Assembly: GCA_913057785.1 (NCBI GenBank)
Contig: CAJXPD010000044.1
Coordinates: forward strand, 1-47,604
From: an uncultured Lewinella sp.
Lineage (GTDB): Bacteria; Bacteroidota; Bacteroidia; Chitinophagales; Saprospiraceae
Direction: 5' to 3'
DNA: 47,604 nucleotides
Every line of letters begins with the position of its first letter. Within the stretch, counting starts at the first letter, position 1. Under the pieces are notes generated by a model. That model searched no databases. It was not told the origin of the DNA and saw only the letters and a program-made list of their open reading frames with translations. A program made the position numbers and the translations under genes. Positions 34,765 through 43,564 of the stretch are shown piece by piece.

Positions 34765-36348
34765 ATGCTTAATTTGACCTTCAAATTACTACTAATTGTA
34801 TTGGTGGTATTCATTCAATCATGTCTTCCAAGCTTACCTCAGCCATTGTTTGTCCAACAAACTAATACCTTCACTTTACCTGGTGATGGCTGGGAGAGGA
34901 GCTTCTATAATGAAGGCTATGACAAAGGATGGAGTCATGGATATGATGAGGGTTATACTAATGGATTTCTTGTTGGAGAAAATGCAGGGTATCAAAGAGG
35001 ACTGATTGAAGGAAAAAGAATAGCAACATACCAACTGCTGGACTCCCTGAAGGCTGTACAAGCTGCCGATGACTTACGCTTGCTGCTGATTGAGAAGATG
35101 TTTGCCAATAAAGACTCTCTTAATAAGATGGAAGGAATGAGGGAGACAGGTTATGTAGCTGGATTACATGACGGGAAAAAATTGGCTTATGTTGAAGCAT
35201 ACAGAAAAGGATTTGATGCTGCCTTTGACAGTTTGTATCCAATAAATCTCCGTAGAGGACAGGCCATTAAATATCAGATTTATGACCCGCAGAAAGTAAA
35301 TCTAACGATTCCATATGAGCGTATTGCGCGCTTCATCGCTAAGGAGTTACAACAAGGATCCTACTTAAATCAAGTTGCTTTTGCACAGCTAATAAAAGAA
35401 GTACACACTAGGTTTATCAGCATGGTTAGCCAGCTTGTAGAACTTGATGGACAAGAAGGGGCTGATATGTTCCTACGATATGAGGAAATACACGAAGCCT
35501 TGAGTGACTTATATTATCGGACTTACCTCCAGAAAATACGATTGAAAAATCGCGATCTGGATAAGAACTTTTATGATTATCGTTACCACTTATCAAGTTC
35601 TGAATTTGTACATGTGGTTAAGACAGGTATTTGCTCGTTAATGGACGTTTTGATTACCTACGCAAAGAATAATTCACAAAGTGCTACCGTCTATGGTTTT
35701 GAGGTCATGGGACATATATGTGAAATACTACATCGAGAACCGATCCAAGAGTTTGAAGATGGCCTACTGAAAAGTGCTTTAGTCTTCGATTACGATATTA
35801 ATGTTAGACGGTTAACTACAAGCTTAAGGAATATCCTTTCAAATCAAACGGTAGAAATCTTAGCCAGAGTAGTGGACAACAAATCGGTATACCTGGATTT
35901 ACCTGATTTTGGGGTGGACATCGAAAGAGAATTAGTACAAGTTTTTTCAGTAGGTTTTGATACCAGTAAGGTCTTTGTGGCGGTCGATCACAATGAGGAG
36001 AAATTCTCAATTCAGCTATCACAGAGTTCGATGATACTAAAGAAACTTTTTGAATATGGAATTCCTACTCATATAAGGGCAGAGACTTTATGTTACGCTG
36101 CTCAAGTTAGCACTACCAAAATACTAAAAGTCAGAGAAGAGGAATGGGATAAGCAAGCAAACGAGGCTCTAACTGGACCGCCTCAACCTTTACCGCCCAT
36201 CACGCTGGAGGCAGTGAAGGAATTTGTGCCATTTTTTCGAAAATTTATGGAGCCAGCTGTTACACTCCCAACAAGTTGCTACAATGTTTACTTAGAATTT
36301 GAAGGTCGAGAAATAAGCCTCCTAGAAACTGATTGTAGTCATGGTTGA
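34765..36348 (+). CDS. Lipoprotein with G-aromatic repeat segment
   Basis: 527 residues. Lipobox: KLLLIVLVVFIQSC. Residues 50-85 have four-residue periodic repeats with Gly and aromatic residues (EGYDKGWSHGYDEGYTNGF), then EGKRIATYQLLDSLK and further GYVAGLHDGKKLAYVEAYRKGF. Such GxxxG-Y repeats occur in Yae1-like helical motifs and in surface fibre-like segments. The rest is a large helical region (VAFAQLIKEVHTRFISMVSQLVEL and others) without recognised family. Last gene before the GGT remnant; the only clue to function is its envelope location. Confidence 0.72.
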   Translation: MLNLTFKLLLIVLVVFIQSCLPSLPQPLFVQQTNTFTLPGDGWERSFYNEGYDKGWSHGYDEGYTNGFLVGENAGYQRGLIEGKRIATYQLLDSLKAVQAADDLRLLLIEKMFANKDSLNKMEGMRETGYVAGLHDGKKLAYVEAYRKGFDAAFDSLYPINLRRGQAIKYQIYDPQKVNLTIPYERIARFIAKELQQGSYLNQVAFAQLIKEVHTRFISMVSQLVELDGQEGADMFLRYEEIHEALSDLYYRTYLQKIRLKNRDLDKNFYDYRYHLSSSEFVHVVKTGICSLMDVLITYAKNNSQSATVYGFEVMGHICEILHREPIQEFEDGLLKSALVFDYDINVRRLTTSLRNILSNQTVEILARVVDNKSVYLDLPDFGVDIERELVQVFSVGFDTSKVFVAVDHNEEKFSIQLSQSSMILKKLFEYGIPTHIRAETLCYAAQVSTTKILKVREEEWDKQANEALTGPPQPLPPITLEAVKEFVPFFRKFMEPAVTLPTSCYNVYLEFEGREISLLETDCSHG

Positions 36349-36746
36349 CTTTGTTTTCTCTCTGGACCGGATACTGTAGAAATTATAAGTCTTTCTTCCT
36401 TCAGGCCTCATCGGTTTACATTTAATACATAAAAATGGGGTATCGCCGCAGGCGTGGGCGCCATCCTTCGAGATAAAGGACAATATCTCCTAGGGGCGGA
36501 TCCCCGGGCAGAGACGGTGGCGAAGGGGCGGTAGTACTGGGAAACTCCTCCAACTAGAGCAAGAGAGAACCGAGTTAGGAAATTTCTTCACCACCCAGGT
36601 AACTCCTGGGAGCTAGGCGCGTATAATAAAGAGTGATGTAGAGTACCTATCGTTCATCTCCCGACTACTCGTATTCATTGGTCAGCTAGCAGAATTATCC
36701 ATTTAATTGGGGTACGCTTTCCCCAGAGCTATCTAACTGGAATTCT
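36349..36746. other. Spacer with the GGT remnant
   Basis: Nearly 400 bp after the 34765 lipoprotein gene. It holds the 104-bp GGT 3'-end copy and no other supported gene. Confidence 0.6.
36431..36534 (+). pseudogene. Remnant of a second GGT gene (last 34 codons)
   Basis: Reads KWGIAAGVGAILRDKGQY and on to the same C-terminus and TAG as the GGT gene, with one Ile-to-Leu change; the frame is closed by TAA just upstream (36430-36432) and there is no start. 97/104 bases match 22416-22519, and six of seven differences are silent, so this stretch once evolved as coding sequence. It is markedly richer in G+C than the DNA before it. Either the rest of a second GGT gene was lost, or the copy came with an insertion. 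Confidence 0.85.
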
Positions 36747-37385
36747 ATGAGAAAATTGCTGACTTGTATCTTCCTCTTTATCATTAGTATTCAAATCTAT
36801 ACACAAGCCGCCTACTATGTGATGGCAACCCACGAGGAACTTCAATTCGAAGAGGGATTGTATTTGCACTTTAAAGATTGGAAGAATAATACGCCAATAG
36901 GTAGAGAGCAGATCATTTCCCTATCTGATCCGAATGATCCTTATTTCTTTGAAGAAATCCTCTCCCAATCCTGGGTAAGTTATTACAACCGCTACGGCGA
37001 GGTTCAGCGCATGAAGTCTTCCAAAGTATTTGGGTATTGCCAAGACAACACCATATACACGAGAGATCATGCTGAGATTCGGACTATTGGGGCGATCTGT
37101 ATGTTTACGGAAGTTAGGCCGGTAACCAATATCGAAAGGACCTTCGCCTCCTTGGCTTTCCCTTTCCCGCCACGGAATGAGACAGCAAAGTCATTCATCA
37201 TTGACTTTGAGTACAACCGCAAGTTATTCTTCAACAAAAGAAACATGGAAGACATCTTGGAACGAGATCGAGACTTATTTCAAGATTACCTACGGACAAA
37301 AGGGAAATGGAGAGGCAAAATCCATCAGTTCATAGCGCTATATAATGAACGACATCCGGTTTATTTCCCTACCACTACAGATTAG
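36747..37385 (+). CDS. Exported protein of unknown function
   Basis: 212 residues. Signal peptide LLTCIFLFIISIQIYTQ with Gln at the mature start. The mature part AAYYVMATHEELQFEEGLYLHFKDWKNNTPIGREQII and later MCFTEVRP-like strands look like a beta-rich domain, followed by charged helices (NMEDILERDRDLFQDYLRTKGKW). No family recognised. Convergent with the fusion gene. Confidence 0.7.
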   Translation: MRKLLTCIFLFIISIQIYTQAAYYVMATHEELQFEEGLYLHFKDWKNNTPIGREQIISLSDPNDPYFFEEILSQSWVSYYNRYGEVQRMKSSKVFGYCQDNTIYTRDHAEIRTIGAICMFTEVRPVTNIERTFASLAFPFPPRNETAKSFIIDFEYNRKLFFNKRNMEDILERDRDLFQDYLRTKGKWRGKIHQFIALYNERHPVYFPTTTD

Positions 37386-37428
37386 TCTTCGCTTACCTGG
37401 TACCGAATGGACAGCCCAAGATTATCTC

Positions 37429-40400
37429 CTAGATTTGCATAAAATCTTCTTTAAAAACTTTCTCGAGTCTTTCTAAGAAGAAATCGGCATTGGCCTGTGT
37501 GAAGCACATCGGTGGTTTGATCTTCAGCACATTGTGCAAAGGGCCATCTGTGCTCATTAGCACTGCTCCTTGCCGCATACGGTTCGCTAAGTAGCTAGCT
37601 TGACTGGCAGCCGGAGTTAGCTGTTCATCTTTCACGAGTTCAAAACCAAGAAAGAGACCATGTCCTCTTACGTCGCCGATAATCGGGAATTGTTTTTGCA
37701 GTGATTGAAGCCCGGACAAAAGGTGTTGACCAACGGATTGAGCATGCGCTTGCAAGCCTTCCTCTTGTACGATCCGTAGAACTGTTCTTCCAATGGCACA
37801 GGAAACTGGATTTCCACCGAAGGTGTTGAAGTATTCCATACCATTGGTAAAAGCTTCGGCAACAGCAGGCGTAGTAACCACCGCTGCCAATGGATGGCCA
37901 TTCCCGATCGGTTTACCCATCGTCACAATATCTGGAATCACGCCCTGCAATTCAAAACCCCAAAAGTGTTCCCCGACGCGACCAAATCCAACCTGAACTT
38001 CATCAGCGATGCAAAGTCCCCCCGCTGCTCTTACAGCCGCATAGGCCTCTGCAAGGAAACCCGGTGGCAAAACAATCTGACCACCACAACTCAGAATGCT
38101 TTCGCATATAAAGCCCGCTATGCCTTTATCTTGGCGCTGTAGGTCTGAAATAATCTCTTTGATGAGTTTTGCGTACTACTGCCCGGCATCCTGTCCCTTA
38201 AACTCGCCTCGATATGTATCTGGCATCTTGGCTACATGTGTAGTGGGAGGTGCCCCTTGTCCCCCTTTCCCATCAAATTTATAGGAGCTTACCTCAACAC
38301 AAGCGCCAGTATTACCATGGTAGCCGGCTTCCATCGCAACCATATCCCGCTGTCCACTATAGATCTTGGCCATGCGCATGGCTAATTCATTGGCTTCACT
38401 CCCGGAATTAACAAAATAGCATACGCTCAATTCCGAAGGGAAAGTTGCCAGTAGCTCCTCTGCATATTGTACGATATTGTCATGTAGATAGCGGGTATTG
38501 GTATTTAGTACGCCCATTTGCCGCTGGGCAGCCTGTACTACTTTCGGGTGCTGATGACCAACGTGCGGAACATTATTGACCGTATCCAGGAATCTCCTAC
38601 CATTTACATCATAGAGGTATTGCATATAGCCCCGTTGAATGTGTAGGGGCTCTTGATAGGATACACTTAAACTCTTCCCTAAGTGTTTATGCCTGGCCGC
38701 TAAGATGTGCTTACTAGTCGAGCTGGCTGGGGAAGCAATAGTGGGAATCCCTGGGACTAGATTAGCGGGATTGGGGCATAGGCTTAGCCATATTTCGCGT
38801 TCTTCCGGGAAGGCTACACCTGGGAAATCCCCTCGCCAACCCAATAGATCCAGCACCAGTTGAAAGTGGAGGTGCGGAGGCCAACTTCCATTCTCACGGG
38901 AATGCCCAATCGTTGCAATAATTTCGCCTTTTTCAACCTCTTGGCCAGGGTATAAGTGGATTAGTGACCGTTGACTGAGATGACCATACAGGGTATAAAA
39001 GCTTAGACCTTCGTCAATTTTATGCTCGAGGATTAAGGTCGGGCCATAATCACGAATCCCACGGTTGTTCTGGACGCTATGTACGATTCCGGCTAGTGGT
39101 GCAAAAACCAAACTTTCAGCGGGCATCCAAATATCAAGCCCCAAATGCACCGTACGCCATCTTGGGCCATTATTGCCCATTTGTAGATAAGCATCCGTGG
39201 AATAGAAGGGGCGTACCTCGCCATATCCTCCGATTCCAATCTGGGCTTTTTCAGTCCTCAAGTATTGTTCAATAACCTGCTCAAAGGCATGTATCGTATC
39301 AAAATTGGAATTGTTACCCAGGTCCAGACTTCCAATACTTAGATCGAACACCGTTGCCTCGTTATCCCAATCTGCATCAACAACTTTACCAAAGGAACCC
39401 TGATGTTGGGATAGCCATTGATCAAAGGCAGTACGCTTAGGGCAGGCTTCATGGCCGCAATAGTGTCGAAAAGTATAGTAGGCCAATTGGGGGGAAATAC
39501 GCGTCAATTTATCCAATAATGCCCAGGCAGGTTTTTCGCTGATCAGCAGATAAGTATTATCAGGTTCGGCCTTGCGATTGTAGGCTGAATTGGTGACACT
39601 GACTGCCAAACGAAGTAGAATCAAGGGGAAAATCATAGCTAATTCCTCCTCCTCCAGTGGGACTTCCTCATTGAACCCTTGCACCAACTGCGCGGCTGCC
39701 GTCAAAGGATCCTCTTTATCCATGCAGGCATAGGCTGCTGCAATAGCAATATCATTTACCGTCTCGCTATACACGGCATCACCGAAGTCAATCAAGCCCT
39801 GTACTTTCCTGTCAGCTGGGTTTTCATTGACAATAATGTTATAATCATTCGCATCATTGTAGATCACGCTTTTGCGTACTTTATCCCTGCGTGGGTTGAC
39901 CTCTTCTTCTACCATATTAATCACGTAGAGAAGCATGGATTTCTGTTCCTCATCCGTGATCAAGTCCAATTGCTCTTTGATCCACAGCCCGTCCGAAAGG
40001 TTCCATTTGAATTGTCGATGTGCTGCCGGATGATCAAAGTCCAGCAAGCCATGACATAAACTCCCGACAGCTTTTCCAAGACTATACAGAAGCTCGGCGT
40101 TTTGCGGATTAATGCCTGCCCATAACTGTCCTTCTACAAAGGACAAGAGGCGGATAATACGTTCGACGCCTTGGTCATCCTGTACAAGGACCCATGAAGA
40201 GCCGTTCTGGGCTTGTTTCACCTTCGGCAAGTCCAATGCAAGCGCTTTCCCTTCCAAGTGCTGCATCAAGGCATTCTGCATTTCTATATTGGCCTGATCT
40301 GCGTCCTGGTGGGCGATCTTTAGCATATACTTTGCGCCAGTACTAGAAGTCAAAATGGCGTTGATATCCAGCTCCCCGGGTAGGAGAGAGAGGTTTCCTT

Positions 40401-40479
40401 CTATTCCAAAATGTGTTTGAACTAAGTTGGTAAGATCTGAAGAGGTAAAGCCCTTAAGAGGGCTTCGGGCATGATCCAT
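37429..40479 (-). pseudogene. Kinase/M23 peptidase/class III aminotransferase fusion, interrupted by an amber codon
   Basis: A 1016-codon frame from ATG 40479 with a single TAG at codon 768 (38176-38178). Parts: an aminoglycoside-phosphotransferase-like kinase domain (residues 1-330; VIYNDANDYNIIV, then GLIDFGDAV), an M23/LytM metallopeptidase-like domain (about 470-600; HLGLDIW and WPPHLHFQL zinc ligands), and a class III aminotransferase/phospho-lyase domain (from 650; VNSGSEANELAM, AGYHGNTG). The downstream part carries ADEVQVGFG and the PLP lysine in [11 protein letters not shown], so the upstream product (to 38176) lacks its PLP lysine. This three-domain layout is known from bacteria as a phospho-lyase-type fusion. 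Start ATG 40479 is preferred to TTG 40551. Confidence 0.85.
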
Positions 40480-40625
40480 CCTGGTTGGTTTTTCTGGTGA
40501 TGATTGAGCGACCAAAATAGTAAATGATGATCGGAATAAAAAAGAGGGCAAGCTCAGTCAACAAAATTTAACAACAAGCGTTTTAATAATACATACCATA
40601 CAGTATTGTATGTTAAATCAAAAAT

Positions 40626-41174
40626 ATGAAACCCTACGAATGTGACATTACTGCCGATGAACTCATCGGGCAATTACCACAGGATCTACACTATGAAGAT
40701 GCCTTTGCCATAAAAGTACCATTGGAGTACAAAATCGGACCAGTGGGTATGATGAAGTTGTTTTTTGATAGTATCCCAACCTGGACGAAAGCATTGCTGG
40801 GCATTAGAGAAGCTTTGGTGGGATTAATTGGCTTAAAGACGGCCAAGGGAATCGATATGGCGAAGGAATTAACCGATTTCGAAGGAAAGGAAGGACAAGC
40901 TATAGGCTTGTTTCGAGTGTTAGGAAGGGGAGAGGATGAGTTGATGGTTGGGGAGTCTGATAAGCACCTGGACTTCTGGCTTTCTTTCATCGGAACCAGC
41001 CAAGCAGAGTCTTTCGAAATGAAGTTAGCTACCGCAGTCGTTTTTAACGGCTGGCTTGGGAGATGGTACTTCGCACCAGTAAAGCCTCTACATCGCTTGA
41101 TTGTACCTGCTGTACTCAAGCGAATGGCCAAAAACTTACTGCATGATCCTAGTAATCCTGTCTACAGAGGCTAG
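40626..41174 (+). CDS. DUF2867-family protein
   Basis: 182 residues, no signal peptide. DUF2867 is typically found alone or at the C-terminus of NAD-binding SDR-type proteins. Seen: HYEDAFAIKVP start, LGIREALVGLIGLKTAKG in the middle, and GEDELMVGESDKHLDFWLSFI then TAVVFNGWLGRWYFAPVKPLHRLIVPAVLKRMAK, the characteristic C-terminal pattern. Function is unknown; the fold is probably a START-like/polyketide-cyclase-type cavity. Divergent from the fusion gene and convergent with crtZ (13-bp gap). Confidence 0.82.
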   Translation: MKPYECDITADELIGQLPQDLHYEDAFAIKVPLEYKIGPVGMMKLFFDSIPTWTKALLGIREALVGLIGLKTAKGIDMAKELTDFEGKEGQAIGLFRVLGRGEDELMVGESDKHLDFWLSFIGTSQAESFEMKLATAVVFNGWLGRWYFAPVKPLHRLIVPAVLKRMAKNLLHDPSNPVYRG

Positions 41175-41187
41175 GTCCTAAATCCTT

Positions 41188-41685
41188 CTATGAAACTTGA
41201 GAAGCGGCTTCCGACTTGTTCCAGTGGCTTCTTTTCTGGAAGTACTTAGGATTGACGACTAAAAGGCCAAAGGATTCGCAATCTTCCTTGGTATGTTTGG
41301 CGTGATGGGAGCCATGTGCTCTCAGGATGGCCCGGGAATACTTGGTATCTAGTTGCCGAAACCACTTGAAGCGTTGGTGGATGTAGACATCATGTATCAA
41401 GAAATAGATCAAGCCATATATGGAGATGCCGATCCCGACGAAGAAGAGCCAAAAATGAGGCGTTGCAGATCCCAGGATATACGAGGTGGCACTAGGTATA
41501 GCAAAGACCAGAAAGAAAAGGTCATTTTTCTCAAAAAAGCCTTCTTTCACATGCTTGGGCTGATGATGGTCTTCGTGCCAATTCCAAAGCCATCCATGCA
41601 TCACGTACTTGTGCGTAAACCAGGCGACGAACTCCATGGCTATCACCGTTGTAAGCGTCACAGCAATATAAAATAATACAGTCAT
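41188..41685 (-). CDS. crtZ: Carotenoid 3,3'-hydroxylase
   Basis: 165 residues from ATG 41685 (an in-frame start at 41775 inside the repeat would add a 30-residue N-terminus lacking family features). Di-iron membrane hydroxylase; seen are the His clusters HKYVMH, HEDHH, HDVYIH and HGSHHAKH on a four-helix frame. Length and motifs match CrtZ, which turns beta-carotene into zeaxanthin. It lies downstream of a carotenoid desaturase gene on the same strand, 110 bp apart, so the two are likely co-transcribed. Phytoene synthase and cyclase are not in this window. Confidence 0.9.
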   Translation of the reverse strand: MTVLFYIAVTLTTVIAMEFVAWFTHKYVMHGWLWNWHEDHHQPKHVKEGFFEKNDLFFLVFAIPSATSYILGSATPHFWLFFVGIGISIYGLIYFLIHDVYIHQRFKWFRQLDTKYSRAILRAHGSHHAKHTKEDCESFGLLVVNPKYFQKRSHWNKSEAASQVS

Positions 41686-41764
41686 TTCTTGATGTTTTTT
41701 GTCGTTGAATAGGTAACAAGGATCTTTTATAAATGTTGAATGTATAATGTTTAATGTACAATTT

Positions 41765-41799
41765 CCATTATCCATTATCCATTATCCATTATCCATTAT
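41765..41799. repeat. Five tandem CCATTAT heptamers between the carotenoid genes
   Basis: Five perfect copies of CCATTAT, followed by CC. On the minus strand each copy reads GGATAAT with TAATG overlaps between units, and the stop TAA of the desaturase gene lies in the first unit. A simple repeat of this kind can slip; here a changed copy number would alter the spacing between the two genes, not the coding parts themselves. Confidence 0.9.
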
Positions 41800-43265
41800 C
41801 CCGCATGCATCACATCATCTACAATCTTAGCACTTAGCAGGCAGAGTGGAATCCCACCACCCGGATGCACGCTGCCTCCGCAGAAATACAGATTTTTAAT
41901 CCGACGAGAGAAATTCGGATGACGCAAGAAGGCGGCCATCTTGTTGTTGGAACTGGTGCCATATAAGGCTCCCAAATGAGAAGCCGTTTTACTTTGAATG
42001 GTTAAAGGTTGTAAAGTTTCTTCGCAAGCAATCAAGGGTTCGATGTCCGTTCCTAGGATTCTACTGGTTTTTTCTATAACCTGCGTTCTCGTGCGAGCTA
42101 TGATTTGCTCCCAATCCTGCCCCGAATCGTAAGGCGCATTGACCATGACAAACCAATTCTCCATCCCTTCTGGCGCGTCCTCTGGACAGTACTTCTGAGT
42201 GATATTGATATAGATGGTAGGATCTTCATATACCTTACCATTCGCCAAGTGATTAAACTCTGTTCTGTAGTCGTCGCTAAAAAGGATATTGTGTAGGTCT
42301 AGCTCGGGGAACTGTTTTTTAATACCCCAATAGAAAATTAGGGCAGAGGTTGATTTTTCCTGCCGTAGTATCCGTTTCGGGTGCCGGGCGTGAGGTAAAA
42401 GCTTTTCGTAAGTAAAAAAGGCATCCATGTTGCTAATGACACGATCAAAAGCTTGATGTTCTCCATTGACCTTCAGGCCGGCAGCAGCGCCTCCTTCTAC
42501 CAGAATTTCTTCGACGGGACAGCTAAAGTGAAATTTGACTCCTTTTTCTTGCGCCAATTCGTACAGGGCTTGGGTAATATCATGCATTCCACCTTTGGGT
42601 AGGAAAGCCCCAATCCGATGTTCGAAGTACGGAATTATGGTGAGTAGGCCAGGGGCCTTATAAGGATTAGATCCATTGTAGGTGGCAAATCGATTGAAAA
42701 GTTGAACCAATTTTGGATGTTGGGCCAGCCGTTCATTCACCGCATTCATATTCGTGAAGAGGTCAAAGGTGGGAATCAACAGCATCGATTTAAGAATCGG
42801 CCAATTGGTCCAAGTGGATAGTTTGTGTAAAGATTTCTCTAGAAAGGTCTGCCCAGTGTACTTGTACTTCCTTTCGCTATCTGCCAGAATCTTCTTGATT
42901 TGTGCAGCAGATACACCCAGTTTTTCTTCAACTTCACTAGCAAAGGCATCTTCATCGGCATGAGCAGATAGGCGCGTGCCATCCTCCCAAAAGTAGTTGC
43001 AAACCGTTTTTAAACGATCATACTCAAATCTTCCCGAAGGATCAATTCCTGCAGCCTGGAAAACATCCAGCACATATTGTGGCATGGTAAATAGTGATGG
43101 GCCGGCATCGAAGCGAAAGCCATCCAGCTCAAACTGTGAAAGTTTTCCACCAGGGTATGGGTTGGCCTCAAAAACTTCAACTTCGTATCCACGACTTGCC
43201 ATTCTAACAGAAGCGGCCAAGCCGGCAATCCCTGCTCCAACAATGCCAATTTTCTTCATATCCAT
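41796..43265 (-). CDS. Phytoene desaturase-family carotenoid dehydrogenase (CrtI/CrtD type)
   Basis: 489 residues. FAD-binding Rossmann start IGIVGAGIAGLAASVRMASRG with the family's EVFEANPYPGGK, and FRFDAGPSLFTMPQYV. The C-terminus GGSVHPGGGIPLCLLSAKIV resembles the branch that includes 1-hydroxycarotenoid 3,4-desaturases (CrtD), whereas plain phytoene desaturases usually read GTHPGAGIPGV; so CrtD is somewhat favoured but CrtI cannot be excluded. Either introduces double bonds into carotenes. It precedes crtZ in the same direction. MDMKK allows two starts (43265 or 43259). Confidence 0.88.
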   Translation of the reverse strand: MDMKKIGIVGAGIAGLAASVRMASRGYEVEVFEANPYPGGKLSQFELDGFRFDAGPSLFTMPQYVLDVFQAAGIDPSGRFEYDRLKTVCNYFWEDGTRLSAHADEDAFASEVEEKLGVSAAQIKKILADSERKYKYTGQTFLEKSLHKLSTWTNWPILKSMLLIPTFDLFTNMNAVNERLAQHPKLVQLFNRFATYNGSNPYKAPGLLTIIPYFEHRIGAFLPKGGMHDITQALYELAQEKGVKFHFSCPVEEILVEGGAAAGLKVNGEHQAFDRVISNMDAFFTYEKLLPHARHPKRILRQEKSTSALIFYWGIKKQFPELDLHNILFSDDYRTEFNHLANGKVYEDPTIYINITQKYCPEDAPEGMENWFVMVNAPYDSGQDWEQIIARTRTQVIEKTSRILGTDIEPLIACEETLQPLTIQSKTASHLGALYGTSSNNKMAAFLRHPNFSRRIKNLYFCGGSVHPGGGIPLCLLSAKIVDDVMHAG

Positions 43266-43564
43266 GTTTATCCGTACTTGCTTAGCTCCTGGAACTTAAG
43301 CTTTGGAGGTGAAAACAAGGGAACGGAAAGAAGGTTCTGTAAATGTATCGGAATCCAGACCACATTCCCGCTTAAGTACTTGTCCAGGCTGCGACACTTG
43401 GTTTTGGCTTCCACAACCATCCTGCAGCACTAGTGGTTTTATAATCAGGGTGCGCAATTAGCGATGATTGTTAATCCCTTTCTCAACAAATATATATACT
43501 AACAAAACTTGTACTCACTACTACACGAGTAGGGGGGAAACAAGATCAACACAAAGGAGAAGTA
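43266..43564. other. Divergent intergenic region, nothing clear except a strong RBS
   Basis: About 300 bp between the carotenoid desaturase and thioredoxin-like genes. No gene or hairpin recognised; a strong Shine-Dalgarno precedes the + strand gene. Confidence 0.5.
43554..43560 (+). promoter_or_regulatory. Strong Shine-Dalgarno of the thioredoxin-like gene
   Basis: AAGGAGA four bases before the ATG at 43565. Such a complete Shine-Dalgarno is uncommon in this window, as in Bacteroidota generally, and may mean high translation. Confidence 0.6.

Larger units (their letters stand above)
22520..36430. other. AT-rich accessory block bounded by GGT 3'-end copies
   Basis: The 13.9 kb between the two GGT 3' ends holds the sigma/anti-sigma pair, two metallopeptidases, the TPR-CHAT protein and several exported orphans. 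Hand counts of single 60-base lines give about 40% G+C inside (22621, 35701) and about 60% in the GGT gene (21901). No recombinase is recognised, so this may be an inserted or substituted segment of unknown mechanism rather than a classical mobile element. Left edge is set at the GGT stop, right edge where similarity to GGT begins. Confidence 0.4.

Noticed and set aside
22520..36430. Integrative element with integrase or transposase
   Set aside because: No recombinase, relaxase, phage or tRNA-type attachment site was seen; only the repeated GGT 3' end suggests insertion.
37429..38070. Separate aminotransferase gene starting at TTG 38070
   Set aside because: It is in the same frame as the large upstream frame and directly continues its fold; it lacks the PLP phosphate-binding half. 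Treated as the downstream part of one interrupted gene.
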